DNA from: JADKAV01 sp963732355
Lineage (GTDB): Bacteria; Actinomycetota; Actinomycetes; S36-B12; UBA10799
Assembly: GCA_963732355.1 (NCBI GenBank)
Contig: CAVSZD010000003.1
Coordinates: 186,001 to 250,000 of the forward strand
Reading direction: 5' to 3'
Length of the DNA stretch: 64,000 nucleotides
The position numbers and the translations under genes were made by a program. The notes beneath the pieces are model-generated. The model saw only the letters and a program-made list of their open reading frames with translations, was not told where the DNA came from and made no database searches. This document shows positions 28,611 through 37,882 of this stretch, in pieces (position 1 is the stretch's first letter; each line of letters opens with the position of its first letter).

Positions 28611-30145
28611 GGTCGGCGCCACACCCGGCCGTCACGGGCCAGCATCTCGTCGCTGCCCTGCGGGCCCCATGTCCCAGACTCATAGGTCTGGGGTTTGCCG
28701 TGGCTCGCCCAATGGTTCAAGATCGGGTCAAGAATCCGCCAGGACATCTCCACCTCCTGGTGCCGGGGGAAAAGCGGCGGATCGCCGAGAAGGACATCGA
28801 GGATCAGTCGCTCGTAGGCTTCCGGGCTGGACTCGGTGAACGAGTCGCCGTACATGAAGTCCATCGTGACGTCGCGCACCTCCATCTGCGTGCCAGGCAC
28901 CTTGGAGCCGAACTTCATCGTGATGCCTTCATCGGGTTGCACCCGGATGACCAGGGTGTTCGAACCCAGCTCCTGAGTGTCGGTCGTGGCGAAAGGCAGG
29001 TGTGGCGCCCGCTTGAACACCACTGCGATCTCGGAGACTCTGCGGCCGAGTCGTTTGCCGGTGCGCAGGTAGAAGGGGACTCCGGCCCAGCGGCGGGTAT
29101 CCACGTGTACGGTGATCGCGGCGTAGGTCTCGGTGGTCGACGTCGGGGGGATGTTGGCCTCTTGCATGTAACCGACGACCTCCTCGCCGCCCTGCCAGCC
29201 GGGGCCGTATTGTCCCCGGGCGGTGTAGGCGTCGAGGTCGTCGGGCAGGACCACCGAGGCCAGTACCTTCTCCTTCTCAATGCGAACATGCTCGGCGGAG
29301 AAGGAGACGGGCTCTTCCATGGCCGTCAGAGCCATCAACTGCAGAAGGTGGTTCTGGATGACGTCGCGGGCCGCCCCGATCCCGTCGTAGTAGCCCGCCC
29401 GACTGCCGATCCCGATGTCCTCGGCCATGGTGATCTGGACGTGGTCGATGTAGTTGCTGTTCCAGATCGGCTCGTACAGAGTGTTCGAGAACCGCAGGGC
29501 CAGAAGGTTCTGGACAGTCTCCTTACCCAGATAGTGGTCGATCCGGAAGATCGATCCGCTGGGGAAGACCTCATCCAGCACGTGGTTGAGTTCTTGGGCG
29601 CTGTCGAGGTCGTGACCGAACGGCTTCTCGACAACGACGCGCCGCCATCCGCCTCTTTCCTCAGAGGCCAGACCCGACCGCTTCAGTTGCTGGACCACCA
29701 ACGGGAAGAGCCCGGGCGGGATGGACAGGTAGAAGGCAGTGTTACCGCCTGTGCCGCGCTCATTGGCCAAGTCGGTGACGGTCGCAGCCAGTGCGTCGAA
29801 GGCGGCATCGTCGGTGAAGTCACCGGCGACGAAGCGGAACCCCTGCGCCAATTGGTTCCAGACGTCCTCGCGGAACTCCGTGCGCGAGTGTTGGCGCACC
29901 GAGTCGTGTACCTCCTGGGCGAAGTCCTCATTGGTGAACTCGCGCCGGGCGAACCCAACCAGAGCGAACGAGGGCGGGAGCAGACCGCGGTTGGCCAGGT
30001 CGTACACAGCCGGCATCAGTTTCTTGCGCGACAGGTCTCCGGTGACCCCGAAGATGACCAGAGCGCACGGGCCGGCCACACGCGGCAGCCGTCGATCCGT
30101 GAGGCTACGCAGTGGGTTGGTGCTGGTGTAAGTGGCCTGCCTCAC
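28607..30145 (-). CDS. zwf: Glucose-6-phosphate 1-dehydrogenase
   Basis: It catalyses the entry step of the oxidative pentose phosphate pathway and makes NADPH. The 512-residue product has the coenzyme motif VIFGVTGDLSRKKLMPA and the substrate/catalytic motif IDHYLGKETVQN. Later blocks (PFYLRTGKRLG) are present. GTG 30145 overlaps the tal stop as GTGA. Length is normal. Confidence 0.97.
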   Translation of the reverse strand: MRQATYTSTNPLRSLTDRRLPRVAGPCALVIFGVTGDLSRKKLMPAVYDLANRGLLPPSFALVGFARREFTNEDFAQEVHDSVRQHSRTEFREDVWNQLAQGFRFVAGDFTDDAAFDALAATVTDLANERGTGGNTAFYLSIPPGLFPLVVQQLKRSGLASEERGGWRRVVVEKPFGHDLDSAQELNHVLDEVFPSGSIFRIDHYLGKETVQNLLALRFSNTLYEPIWNSNYIDHVQITMAEDIGIGSRAGYYDGIGAARDVIQNHLLQLMALTAMEEPVSFSAEHVRIEKEKVLASVVLPDDLDAYTARGQYGPGWQGGEEVVGYMQEANIPPTSTTETYAAITVHVDTRRWAGVPFYLRTGKRLGRRVSEIAVVFKRAPHLPFATTDTQELGSNTLVIRVQPDEGITMKFGSKVPGTQMEVRDVTMDFMYGDSFTESSPEAYERLILDVLLGDPPLFPRHQEVEMSWRILDPILNHWASHGKPQTYESGTWGPQGSDEMLARDGRVWRRP

Positions 30146-31260
30146 TCTGATCCCCGATCTTCAGCAAGTGCGGCGCTCACAGTCGCGAGCAGGTCTTCCC
30201 AGGCGATCTTGAACTTGTCGACGCCCTCCACCTCGAGCTTGTCGAACACGTCGTCCAGGTCGATCCCGAGCGCGACGAGGGCGTCGAATACCTGCTGGCT
30301 CTGTGGACCGTAGCCCGACAGGGTGTCGCCCGAAAGCTGCCCATGATCGGCTACAGCCCGCAGAGTCGGTTCCGGCATCGTGTTGACACAGCCCTGTCCC
30401 GCGAGGCTCACCACGTACATGTCGTCGGGAAATGCAGGGTCCTTCACTCCGGTTGATGCCCACAGCGGACGCTGCGGTTTCGCCCCGGCCGCCTCCAGCG
30501 CCTGCCAGCGAGGACTTGATCGGAAGTCCTCGTATGCCTGCCACGCCAGACGTGCATTGGCCAGGCCGGCCTGACCACGCAACCCTGCCGCGGTATCCCC
30601 ACCTATTGCATCAAGTCTGCTGTCGACTTCGGTGTCGACGCGGCTCACGAAGAACGACGCCACGGAATGCACGTCTGAGATGGGCTGTCCGGAAGCCAGC
30701 CTGCTCTCCAGGCCTGCCGCCCAGGCATCGAGGACCTGGACATAACGGTCAACACTGAAGATAAGAGTGACGTTGACACTTATGCCTTCGGACAGGGCCT
30801 GGGTAATGGCGGGCAACCCCTGCTGGGTACCTGGAATCTTGATCAGGACGTTGGGACGTCCGACCTCGTTCCACAGCGCTCGCGCCTGCTCGATGGTGTT
30901 CTCGGTGTCCCTGGCGAGGCGGGGATCGACTTCAATGGAAACCCGGCCATCAACCCCCGCGGTCCGCGCGGACACATCGGCCATCACGTCGCAGGCATCG
31001 CGCACGTCCTGGGTGGTCATCTCGCGCACGGCTAGGTCCGCGTCGGCCTGGCCGCTGGCCAGACTTGCCACCTGGGTCGCGTACGCGTCGGCCCCCGTGG
31101 AGATCGCCTTGGAGAAGATCGATGGGTTGGTCGTGACTCCGACGACGTGGTCCTCAGCGATCATCCGAGCCAGTCCACCGGTCGTCAGACGGCTGCGATC
31201 AAGGTCGTCGAGCCAGATCGAGACACCGAGTGCGGACAGTTCTGCCAGTCGGTCTGTCAT
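30142..31260 (-). CDS. tal: Transaldolase
   Basis: It exchanges dihydroxyacetone units in the non-oxidative pentose phosphate pathway. The 372-residue product has GVTTNPSIFSKAI, the Schiff-base Lys in VLIKIPGT, and NVTLIFSVDRY. ATG 31260 is preceded by a strong AAGGAGG (plus-strand positions 31266-31272). The longer open frame to 31419 is ignored. Confidence 0.97.
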   Translation of the reverse strand: MTDRLAELSALGVSIWLDDLDRSRLTTGGLARMIAEDHVVGVTTNPSIFSKAISTGADAYATQVASLASGQADADLAVREMTTQDVRDACDVMADVSARTAGVDGRVSIEVDPRLARDTENTIEQARALWNEVGRPNVLIKIPGTQQGLPAITQALSEGISVNVTLIFSVDRYVQVLDAWAAGLESRLASGQPISDVHSVASFFVSRVDTEVDSRLDAIGGDTAAGLRGQAGLANARLAWQAYEDFRSSPRWQALEAAGAKPQRPLWASTGVKDPAFPDDMYVVSLAGQGCVNTMPEPTLRAVADHGQLSGDTLSGYGPQSQQVFDALVALGIDLDDVFDKLEVEGVDKFKIAWEDLLATVSAALAEDRGSE

Positions 31261-31265
31261 GGGTT

Positions 31266-31288
31266 CCTCCTTAGACGGGAACGGTATA
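31266..31288 (-). promoter_or_regulatory. tal ribosome-binding site and possible -10
   Basis: AAGGAGG at 31272-31266 on the minus strand, 5 bases before the ATG. A possible -10 TATACC lies at 31288-31283. This suggests tal-zwf-opcA-pgl can be transcribed separately from tkt. Confidence 0.4.
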
Positions 31289-31422
31289 GGTGTTTCAGGG
31301 GGCTTCGCCCGACGGGACACCGTTGGGGGATTCGTGCGCTTTGCTTGCCGGTTTCCAGCTTTGGTTGCGGTGGGGCTGGGGCTGCCGGGTCGCCCGACGG
31401 ACACCGTTGGACATCGCACACA

Positions 31423-31920
31423 TCATGCGGCGGACATTCCCAGCGCACCGACAACCAGCAACATCACCGCGAAACTGGTCAGACCGATCAGCGGTCCGAG
31501 GGCTCGGCGACCACTGGCGGGCGTGGAAGCGAATTGCATCACGGAAACGCCGCCGAGGTAGAGCCCGAAGACCAAGAACAGAGCGCCCTCGACAGCCAAG
31601 CCCCAATCAAGACCCGCCGCGAGGAGTGCCACAACTCCCCAGGCGAGGTTGGCCAGTCCCACCTCGATCTGGAAGTTGTTGCGCCTGCCGTAGTCCCAGC
31701 CCATGCGCGCCGCGTCACTGCGATGGAAGACAGCGTGTCGCACAAACGACAGCAGCCCCGTGATCCCAACCGCCAGCAGACAGGCCAACCCCAGCCGCGG
31801 TGGTTGCGCGAGTACCGTGGTCATCCCGATCGCGATGCCGATGGCGCCGACGACGTAGGTGGCGATCATCAGTCGCGCCGAGATGGCTGGATCAGCGGTC
31901 CCGGACTTTGCCTCAACCAC
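31423..31920 (-). CDS. Small four-helix membrane protein of unknown function
   Basis: A protein of about 165 residues with four hydrophobic helices (MIATYVVGAIGIAIGM, LACLLAVGITGLLSFV, NLAWGVVALLAAGLDWGL, FAVMLLVVGALGM) and little else; the loop FHRSDAARMGWDYGRRNNFQIE is polar and may be functional. GTG 31920 is proposed because AGGAGAG lies upstream and it overlaps the tkt stop by 8 bases; ATG 31869 is the alternative. It lies between tkt and tal, where core pentose-phosphate operons usually have nothing. I do not recognise the family. Confidence 0.7.
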   Translation of the reverse strand: MVEAKSGTADPAISARLMIATYVVGAIGIAIGMTTVLAQPPRLGLACLLAVGITGLLSFVRHAVFHRSDAARMGWDYGRRNNFQIEVGLANLAWGVVALLAAGLDWGLAVEGALFLVFGLYLGGVSVMQFASTPASGRRALGPLIGLTSFAVMLLVVGALGMSAA

Positions 31921-33958
31921 CGGCGAGGCTCTCCTTGGCCGCTGTGACGACGGCATCCGCGGTGATACCGAACTCCTGGTACAACTTCTCGTATGCCGCC
32001 GATGCCCCGAAATGCTCCAGGCTCACGGTCCGTCCACTCGTTCCGACGTACTTGTACCAGGGCATCGCGCGTCCGGCTTCCACGCTGACCCGTGCGGTCA
32101 CCGCAGTGGGGAGGACCGACTCGCGGTATTCGGTTGGTTGTTCGTCGAACCACTCCGTGCACGGCATGGATACCACCCGGGTCGCGATGTTCTCCGACTG
32201 CAAAGTGTCACGCGCCGCCAGCGCCAACTGGACCTCGGACCCGGTGCCGATGATGATCACCTGCGGATCACCCCCGTCCGCCTCCGCCAGGATGTAGCCA
32301 CCCTTGGCCGCCGCGCTGACATCGCCGGCGGGCAGTGTGGGCACGCTCTGGCGTGTGAGGGCAAGGCCGGCCGGACGCTTGTTGCGTAACACCTGCAACC
32401 AGCACACGGCGGTTTCGTTGGGATCGGCCGGGCGCACAACGTCCAGCCCCGGGATGGCTCGAAGCGCGGTGAGGTGCTCGACCGGCTGATGAGTCGGTCC
32501 GTCCTCGCCAAGGCCGATCGAGTCGTGGGTCCACACATAGGTGACCGGCGCTTGCATCAGTGCTGCAAGCCGAACCGCACCCCGCATGTAGTCCGAGAAG
32601 ACCAGGAACGTCCCGCCGAACGGCCGGGTCAGGCCGCCGAGGGCCATCCCGTTGAGGATCGCCCCCATCGCATGCTCGCGGATCCCGAAGTGCAGGATGC
32701 GCCCGTACGGGGTCTTGCCCGGTGCCTGCGAGGTGGCGGGAAGGAACGACCCGCCGCCTTCGATCGTGGTCAAGTTGCTCTCAGCCAGGTCGGCTGAACC
32801 ACCCCAGAACTCGGGCATCACCTCGGCGATGGCGTTGATGACCTCGCCGGAAGCCTTACGCGTGGCCATCGGCTTGCTGGGGTCGAAGGTGGGGAGGGCG
32901 CCCGCGAGGCCCGCCGGAAGTTCCCCGGCGACCAATCGGTCGAGCAGCTCGACCCGATCGGGGTTCGCCGCGCTCCAGGCCGAGAACCGCTCATCCCATT
33001 GCGCGTGAGCCTGTGCCCCACGTCCGGTGACCTCCCGGGCGTGGGCGAGCACTGCGGGGTCGACGTCGAAGTCCTTGGTGGGGTCCATGCCCATCACCGT
33101 CTTTGTCTTGGCGACTTCCTCTGCCCCCAGAGCGGAGCCGTGGGACTTCCCTGTGTTCTGCAGATCTGGGGCGGGCCACGCGATGATCGTGCGCAGGCCT
33201 ATCAGCGAGGGCCGACCGGTCTCGTCCATGGCGTTCTGCATGGCCCGAGCGAGGGCCTGGATGTCCACGTCGCCGTCTACGGCTAGATCCACGTGCTGGG
33301 TGTGCCAGCCGTAGGCGGCGTGCCTGGCCAGCACGTCCTCGCTGAACGAGACCTCGGTGTTGCCCTCGATGGAGATGTGGTTGTCGTCGTAGATCACGAT
33401 CAGATTGCCCAATTGCTGATGGCCGGCCAAGCTGGCCGCCTCACTGGTGATCCCCTCCTGCATACAACCGTCGCCGGCGAAGACCCACACGTGGTGGTCG
33501 AACGGGCTGGTCCCCACTTCGGCGACCGGGTCGAGCAGTCCCCGCACGTAGCGGGAGTCCATCGCCATCCCCACACCCGTGGCGTAGCCCTGGCCCAATG
33601 GGCCGGTCGTCGTCTCGATGCCGACGGTGTGGCCGTACTCGGGGTGGCCCGGGGTCAGGCTGCCCCATGTCCGGAAGGCTTCCAAGTCGGACAGTTCCAG
33701 GCCGTACCCGGACAGGTACAACTGGATGTACTGGGTGAGGCTGGAATGGCCGTTGGACAGGACGAACCGGTCGCGTCCAAGCCAATGGGGGTCGGCCGGG
33801 TCGTGACGCAGGAAGCGCTGGAAGAGAAGGTAAGCGGCAGGCGCCAGGCTCATCGCGGTGCCCGGGTGGCCGTTACCGACCTTCTGCACTGCATCCATGG
33901 CCAAGGCGCGAACGGTGTCCACCGCTCGTGAGTCCAGATCGGTCCATTCGACGGTCAC
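31913..33958 (-). CDS. tkt: Transketolase
   Basis: A thiamine-diphosphate enzyme of the pentose phosphate pathway. The 681-residue product has GNGHPGTAMSLAP, the ThDP motif beginning GDGCMQEGI and ending YDDNHISIEG, and the Pyr-domain TFLVFSDYMRGAVRLAAL with LGEDGPTHQPVEHL. GTG 33958 has GAAAGGA upstream and a -10-like TACGCT at 33999-33994 (minus). It heads the operon. Confidence 0.97.
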   Translation of the reverse strand: MTVEWTDLDSRAVDTVRALAMDAVQKVGNGHPGTAMSLAPAAYLLFQRFLRHDPADPHWLGRDRFVLSNGHSSLTQYIQLYLSGYGLELSDLEAFRTWGSLTPGHPEYGHTVGIETTTGPLGQGYATGVGMAMDSRYVRGLLDPVAEVGTSPFDHHVWVFAGDGCMQEGITSEAASLAGHQQLGNLIVIYDDNHISIEGNTEVSFSEDVLARHAAYGWHTQHVDLAVDGDVDIQALARAMQNAMDETGRPSLIGLRTIIAWPAPDLQNTGKSHGSALGAEEVAKTKTVMGMDPTKDFDVDPAVLAHAREVTGRGAQAHAQWDERFSAWSAANPDRVELLDRLVAGELPAGLAGALPTFDPSKPMATRKASGEVINAIAEVMPEFWGGSADLAESNLTTIEGGGSFLPATSQAPGKTPYGRILHFGIREHAMGAILNGMALGGLTRPFGGTFLVFSDYMRGAVRLAALMQAPVTYVWTHDSIGLGEDGPTHQPVEHLTALRAIPGLDVVRPADPNETAVCWLQVLRNKRPAGLALTRQSVPTLPAGDVSAAAKGGYILAEADGGDPQVIIIGTGSEVQLALAARDTLQSENIATRVVSMPCTEWFDEQPTEYRESVLPTAVTARVSVEAGRAMPWYKYVGTSGRTVSLEHFGASAAYEKLYQEFGITADAVVTAAKESLAGG

Positions 33959-34041
33959 GCGGGTGGTCCTTTCACGATGTACAAGTGCGCCTCAGCGTAT
34001 CCGCCGTGGCGCATCTGGCGCTTGGTCAGTTGTGACGTTGA

Positions 34042-35088
34042 TCAGGCCGCGCCGTTATGCACCAGGTGCCCAGCTTGTCGACAGATATCCGCGATCTGAT
34101 CCATGCCGCCCGGCAGTACGCCAATCGCGAGGAATCCGTGCACCTGATCCTCCGCACAGCGGTAGGTGCAGTTGACGCCGGCCGCCTTCAGACTCTGTGC
34201 GTAGTGCTCGCCCTCGTCGCGAAGCGGGTCGAAGCCCGCAGTCCAGATCAGGGTGGGCGGTAACCCGCTCAGATCCGGGGCAAGCAGCGGGGAGACGAGT
34301 GGGTCCAGCGCGGAGGAGAGATCCGTCAGGTACTGCTCCCGGTACCAGAGCATGTCGGCCTTGCTCAGCATGAAGCCCTCGGCGAACGTCTCGATGGACT
34401 GGTGACCCATCCGGAGATCGGTTGCGGGATAGATCAGGATCTGTGCGCTCGGCGTTCGCCCCGATTCCCTGGCCAGCAGACTCGTGGCGGCGGCCAGGTT
34501 CGCGCCGGCACTGTCACCCATGACTGCTACCTGGCCCGGCACACCGCCGAACGCCGAGGGATGGTCGCGGACGTAGTTGAACGCCGCGTGCGCATCATCG
34601 AGCGGTCCGGGGAAGGGGCTCTCGGGCGCCAGCCGGTAATCCACCGACACCACCGTGGTGCCGCTGTGTCGGGCGAGCATCCGGCAGGTGCCGTCATGAC
34701 TGTCCAGATCGCCGACGGCCCAACCGCCACCGTGGTAGTACACGATCACCGGCGTGGGCCCGACCGTCCGGGGGTCGCGGTAGACACGAACCGGTATCGC
34801 CGCAGCGGGACCGGGGATGCTGCTCGGCGTCACGCAGATCCCGGTCGGGGTGGGCATCACCAGTTGTGCCGACTTGCGCAGACCCTCCCGGCGTTTATGC
34901 AGATCCTCGTCCTTGCCGGTGGCGTTGAGACGATCGTTGGCCTTGACCAACAGATGCACCGCCGGCGACAGGGTCCGCCCGTCGATCTGTGGCGCAGGAC
35001 CGACCAGACGCTCGATCCAATGAGGTGGCATCGCCAGCATGCGCCGTAGGCCCCGTGCGCCCGGGCTCACCCGGAAGGAGTCGCTCAC
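34042..35088 (-). CDS. Alpha/beta hydrolase of the hormone-sensitive lipase family
   Basis: A protein of about 348 residues. YYHGGGWAVGD is the oxyanion-hole HGGG motif of HSL-type esterases, GDSAGAN carries the nucleophile Ser, FDPLRDEGE carries the Asp, and VHGF the His, so the catalytic triad looks complete. The N-terminal ~100 residues form a cap region. GTG 35088 is chosen because VSDSFRVSPG follows a purine-rich GGGGGG; ATG 35040 is an alternative. It probably acts on short-chain esters. It sits between tkt and the divergent ctaB. Confidence 0.88.
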   Translation of the reverse strand: MSDSFRVSPGARGLRRMLAMPPHWIERLVGPAPQIDGRTLSPAVHLLVKANDRLNATGKDEDLHKRREGLRKSAQLVMPTPTGICVTPSSIPGPAAAIPVRVYRDPRTVGPTPVIVYYHGGGWAVGDLDSHDGTCRMLARHSGTTVVSVDYRLAPESPFPGPLDDAHAAFNYVRDHPSAFGGVPGQVAVMGDSAGANLAAATSLLARESGRTPSAQILIYPATDLRMGHQSIETFAEGFMLSKADMLWYREQYLTDLSSALDPLVSPLLAPDLSGLPPTLIWTAGFDPLRDEGEHYAQSLKAAGVNCTYRCAEDQVHGFLAIGVLPGGMDQIADICRQAGHLVHNGAA

Positions 35089-35164
35089 ACCCCCCACTGT
35101 GCACGTAGGTGTGCGGACCTCGCCAATCCGATCCCGGGATGCCCCCAGGTCCCGGGCGCCCCTG

Positions 35165-35170
35165 TAGTCT
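35165..35170 (+). promoter_or_regulatory. Likely -10 element for leaderless ctaB
   Basis: TAGTCT, 6 bases before GTG 35177. Confidence 0.5.
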
Positions 35171-35176
35171 GCAGTG

Positions 35177-36088
35177 GTGGCCAGCACGCACGTCCAATCT
35201 CCGCAGACGAGGCGGAACAGCACCTGGCGGGCGTACCTGGCTCTCACCAAGCCCCGCATCATCGAGTTGCTGTTGGTCACCACGGTGCCCGCGATGGTCC
35301 TGGCGGCACGTGGCCTTCCGTCACTGAGTACCTTGCTGGCGACCCTGATCGGCGGGTCGTTGGCGGCCGCAGGCGCCAACTCCATGAACAGCGTCTACGA
35401 CCGCGACATCGATGCCGTCATGAAGCGGACGAGTACCCGCCCTATGGTCACCGGCCGGATCAGTCCGGCGGCCGGGTGGGCCTTTGGCAGCGCCTTGAGC
35501 GCACTGTCGGTGGTGTGGCTGGCGCTCACCACGAACTTGCTCGCCGCTGGCCTCGCGGGGATGGCCATCTTCTTGTACGTCGTGGGCTACACGATGATCC
35601 TTAAGCGGCGTACCTCGCAGAACATCGTGTGGGGCGGGGCGGCCGGATGCTTCCCGGTGCTCATCGGGTGGGCGGCGGTCACCGGTCACCTCTCCTGGAC
35701 TCCTTGGGTCTTGTTCCTCGTGATCTTCCTGTGGACCCCGCCGCACTACTGGCCGCTCTCACTGCGCTTCCGCGATGACTACGGTTCCGCTGGGGTTCCG
35801 ATGCTGCCCGTGGTGGCCGAGACCAAGCATGTTGCGAACCAGATCCTGTGGTACTCCTTGGCCACCGTGGTGGCGTCGCTCGCGCTCGTTCCTGTCGCGC
35901 CAATGGGGTGGATCTACAGCGTCAGCGCAGTCCTGCTGGGGGCAGTATTCCTGTGGGAGGCGTACTTGCTGCGCCGACGAACACGTGCCGGCGACGACCC
36001 ACGGCCCATGCGACTGTTCCACTGGTCGATCACCTATCTCGCGCTTCTGTTCCTGGCAGTGGCTCTCGATCCGCTGCTGCTGGGCTGA
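35177..36088 (+). CDS. ctaB: Protoheme IX farnesyltransferase (haem O synthase)
   Basis: It farnesylates haem B to haem O for aa3-type cytochrome c oxidase. A UbiA-family membrane enzyme of about 303 residues with LTKPRIIELLLVT, the Mg-prenyl-diphosphate motif NSMNSVYDRDIDAVMKRT, and the second acidic/aromatic motif WTPPHYWPLSLRFRDDY. GTG 35177 fits the leaderless spacing; GTG 35174 is also open. It overlaps the next gene as TGATG. Confidence 0.96.
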   Translation: MASTHVQSPQTRRNSTWRAYLALTKPRIIELLLVTTVPAMVLAARGLPSLSTLLATLIGGSLAAAGANSMNSVYDRDIDAVMKRTSTRPMVTGRISPAAGWAFGSALSALSVVWLALTTNLLAAGLAGMAIFLYVVGYTMILKRRTSQNIVWGGAAGCFPVLIGWAAVTGHLSWTPWVLFLVIFLWTPPHYWPLSLRFRDDYGSAGVPMLPVVAETKHVANQILWYSLATVVASLALVPVAPMGWIYSVSAVLLGAVFLWEAYLLRRRTRAGDDPRPMRLFHWSITYLALLFLAVALDPLLLG

Positions 36089-36918
36089 TGCTGCCGCGGG
36101 TCGCGTACGTCACCGATGCCGGTCCTGGCGATTCGGAACTCACGCTCGCGATCGCTGGCTTCGAACGGGCGGGCCTCGAGGCTCGACCCGTGCGCTGGGA
36201 CTCGGACTGTCAATGGGGCGATTTCGACCTCGCGCTCGTGCGCCGTACGGATGCAGCCGAACGGCGCCAGGACTTCCTGCGCTGGGCCCGGCGTGTGGAG
36301 GACGAGACCATCCTGGTCAACCCTGGCGTCGTCCTTGCCCGCAACACCGACCGCAGCCAGATCCGTGATTTCGCGCGCATGGGGGTGCCCACTGTTGAGT
36401 CGGTGTGGATGGAACCCGGGGACTCCGCGCAGGATTTCGGGGCCCAGATCCACGAGCGCGGCTGGTGGCGGATGAAGGTGTTACCCAATGTGCGGGAACC
36501 GCGGGGGCAGGCCGTTGTGGTGGAGTCGGTGCGCCAGGCCGAGCAGGCCGCGTCGGAACTGGTGTCACAGGGCCGGATGGCGCTCGCCCAGTCGGACCCC
36601 GAGGAAGACGCGGGAGCCGCAACGTTGATCGTGGTGGACGGGCGCGTCGTCGCCTGCTTGGATCCCGACCGGGTCGCGGTGGAGTTGGATCAGAGCCTGG
36701 TGAACCTCGCCGACCAGGTTCTGGAGTTGGCCGGTGGGACCGATCAGATCGTGCAGGCCCGTCTGGATGTGGTCGGCGGCCCGCAGGGTTGGCGACTCGT
36801 GGACTTCGACGCCACCGAGCCGGACTTGGAGTTCACGACCCACCCGAAGGGCGCCGACGAGCTTGCTTGGGCGGTGCGAAGGCGCGTCACGCCGGACGCG
36901 AGGCATTCGTTCGAGTAG
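36088..36918 (+). CDS. ATP-grasp-like protein with degenerate active site
   Basis: A 276-residue soluble protein. Its layout resembles RimK-like ATP-grasp proteins: an N-terminal pre-ATP-grasp region (PRVAYVTDAGPGDSEL, NPGVVLARNTDRSQIRDFARMGV), a middle ATP-lid region and a C-terminal ARLDVVGG...LVDFDATEPDLEF. The usual Lys/Gly-rich lid and the acidic-x-Asn metal site near the C-terminus look altered (MKVLPNVREPRGQ; DFDATEP), so activity is doubtful. It is coupled to ctaB and converges on ctaA with a 32-base overlap. A role in haem/oxidase biogenesis is only suggested by position. Confidence 0.65.
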   Translation: MLPRVAYVTDAGPGDSELTLAIAGFERAGLEARPVRWDSDCQWGDFDLALVRRTDAAERRQDFLRWARRVEDETILVNPGVVLARNTDRSQIRDFARMGVPTVESVWMEPGDSAQDFGAQIHERGWWRMKVLPNVREPRGQAVVVESVRQAEQAASELVSQGRMALAQSDPEEDAGAATLIVVDGRVVACLDPDRVAVELDQSLVNLADQVLELAGGTDQIVQARLDVVGGPQGWRLVDFDATEPDLEFTTHPKGADELAWAVRRRVTPDARHSFE

Positions 36919-37834
36919 TGAGGCTCAGTCGCAGTCTCCATACGCCCACCCAGACCAAGCAGGCGCCGAGCAGGTGCAGACTGACCAGCACCCAGGGCAG
37001 TCCCGTGAAGTACTGGACGTAGCCGATGCAAGCTTGCAGGACCGCGAAAGCCACCACCCAGAGTGCCCGGGTGCGTGCCTCGCGTGGGACGTCGTCGACG
37101 TACAGCAGCGCCAGCATCCCGACCAGAAGTCCGATGAACAGCAACACCACGTCGGCGTGAAGCCAACTGACCAAGCGCGGGTCCAGATCCAGGCGAACGG
37201 TCGCGGCGTCACCTGCGTGGGGACCGGATCCGGTGACCACCGTGCCCATGACGACGATGACTGCGGTCACCGCGATCAAGGCATTGCCGAGCACTTTGGT
37301 GGTCGGCCGGGTGGCGGGTGTGCCCGGTGGGTCAGCCGTCTCGGATCCGAACTGGACAAGCGCCACGCAGGCGGCGATCACGGCCATCGACAGCAGCAGA
37401 TGACTGCCCACTGCCAGCGGGTGCAGGTCCACGAGGACCGTGATCCCGCCCAGAACTGCTTGGGCCAGGGTGCCGACCAGCGGTACCGCAGCCAGAAATA
37501 GGATCCACGGCCGCGACACCCCGGAACGACGCCGCCAGACGACCACGCCGACCAGTGCTGCCACCGCCAGGACCATCAAGACGCCGGTGAGCGTGCGGTT
37601 GCCGAACTCCACGTACTTGTGCCACGCCTCGGTCTGCGACGACGTGGGGGTGATCGATCCGTCCACACACTCCGGCCACGTGGGGCACCCGAGGCCGCTT
37701 CCGGTCACCCTCACGATGCCGCCGGTGATCACAATTGCCACCTGGGCGATGAGGTTTGCCCAGAAGACCCGTTGCAGCCACGTAGGGGCGGAGGTTGTCA
37801 GATGCACCGATTCGCGAACCGTGTCCACTGCCAC
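36887..37834 (-). CDS. ctaA: Haem A synthase (COX15/CtaA family)
   Basis: It oxidises haem O to haem A. The 315-residue product has eight predicted helices, the N-terminal GGIVRVTGSGLGCPTWPEC motif (family Cys pair), conserved His in WHKYVEFGNRTLTG and VGSHLLLSM, and the second-half repeats VTGSGPHAGD and SWLHADVVLLF. GTG 37834 is favoured by TAGGCT 7 bases upstream. With ctaB and SURF1 this implies an aa3 oxidase. Confidence 0.95.
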   Translation of the reverse strand: MAVDTVRESVHLTTSAPTWLQRVFWANLIAQVAIVITGGIVRVTGSGLGCPTWPECVDGSITPTSSQTEAWHKYVEFGNRTLTGVLMVLAVAALVGVVVWRRRSGVSRPWILFLAAVPLVGTLAQAVLGGITVLVDLHPLAVGSHLLLSMAVIAACVALVQFGSETADPPGTPATRPTTKVLGNALIAVTAVIVVMGTVVTGSGPHAGDAATVRLDLDPRLVSWLHADVVLLFIGLLVGMLALLYVDDVPREARTRALWVVAFAVLQACIGYVQYFTGLPWVLVSLHLLGACLVWVGVWRLRLSLTTRTNASRPA

Positions 37835-37841
37835 ATCAACG

Positions 37842-37847
37842 AGCCTA
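37842..37847 (-). promoter_or_regulatory. Likely -10 element for ctaA
   Basis: Minus-strand TAGGCT, 7 bases (CGTTGAT) before GTG 37834. Confidence 0.45.
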
Positions 37848-37882
37848 CGCAATGAGTTTCTGGGCGACGATGGTCGGGGTTG

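Noticed and set aside
28700..30313. Long open frame antisense to zwf (537 residues)
   Set aside because: Mirror of zwf codons; zwf is unmistakable on the other strand.
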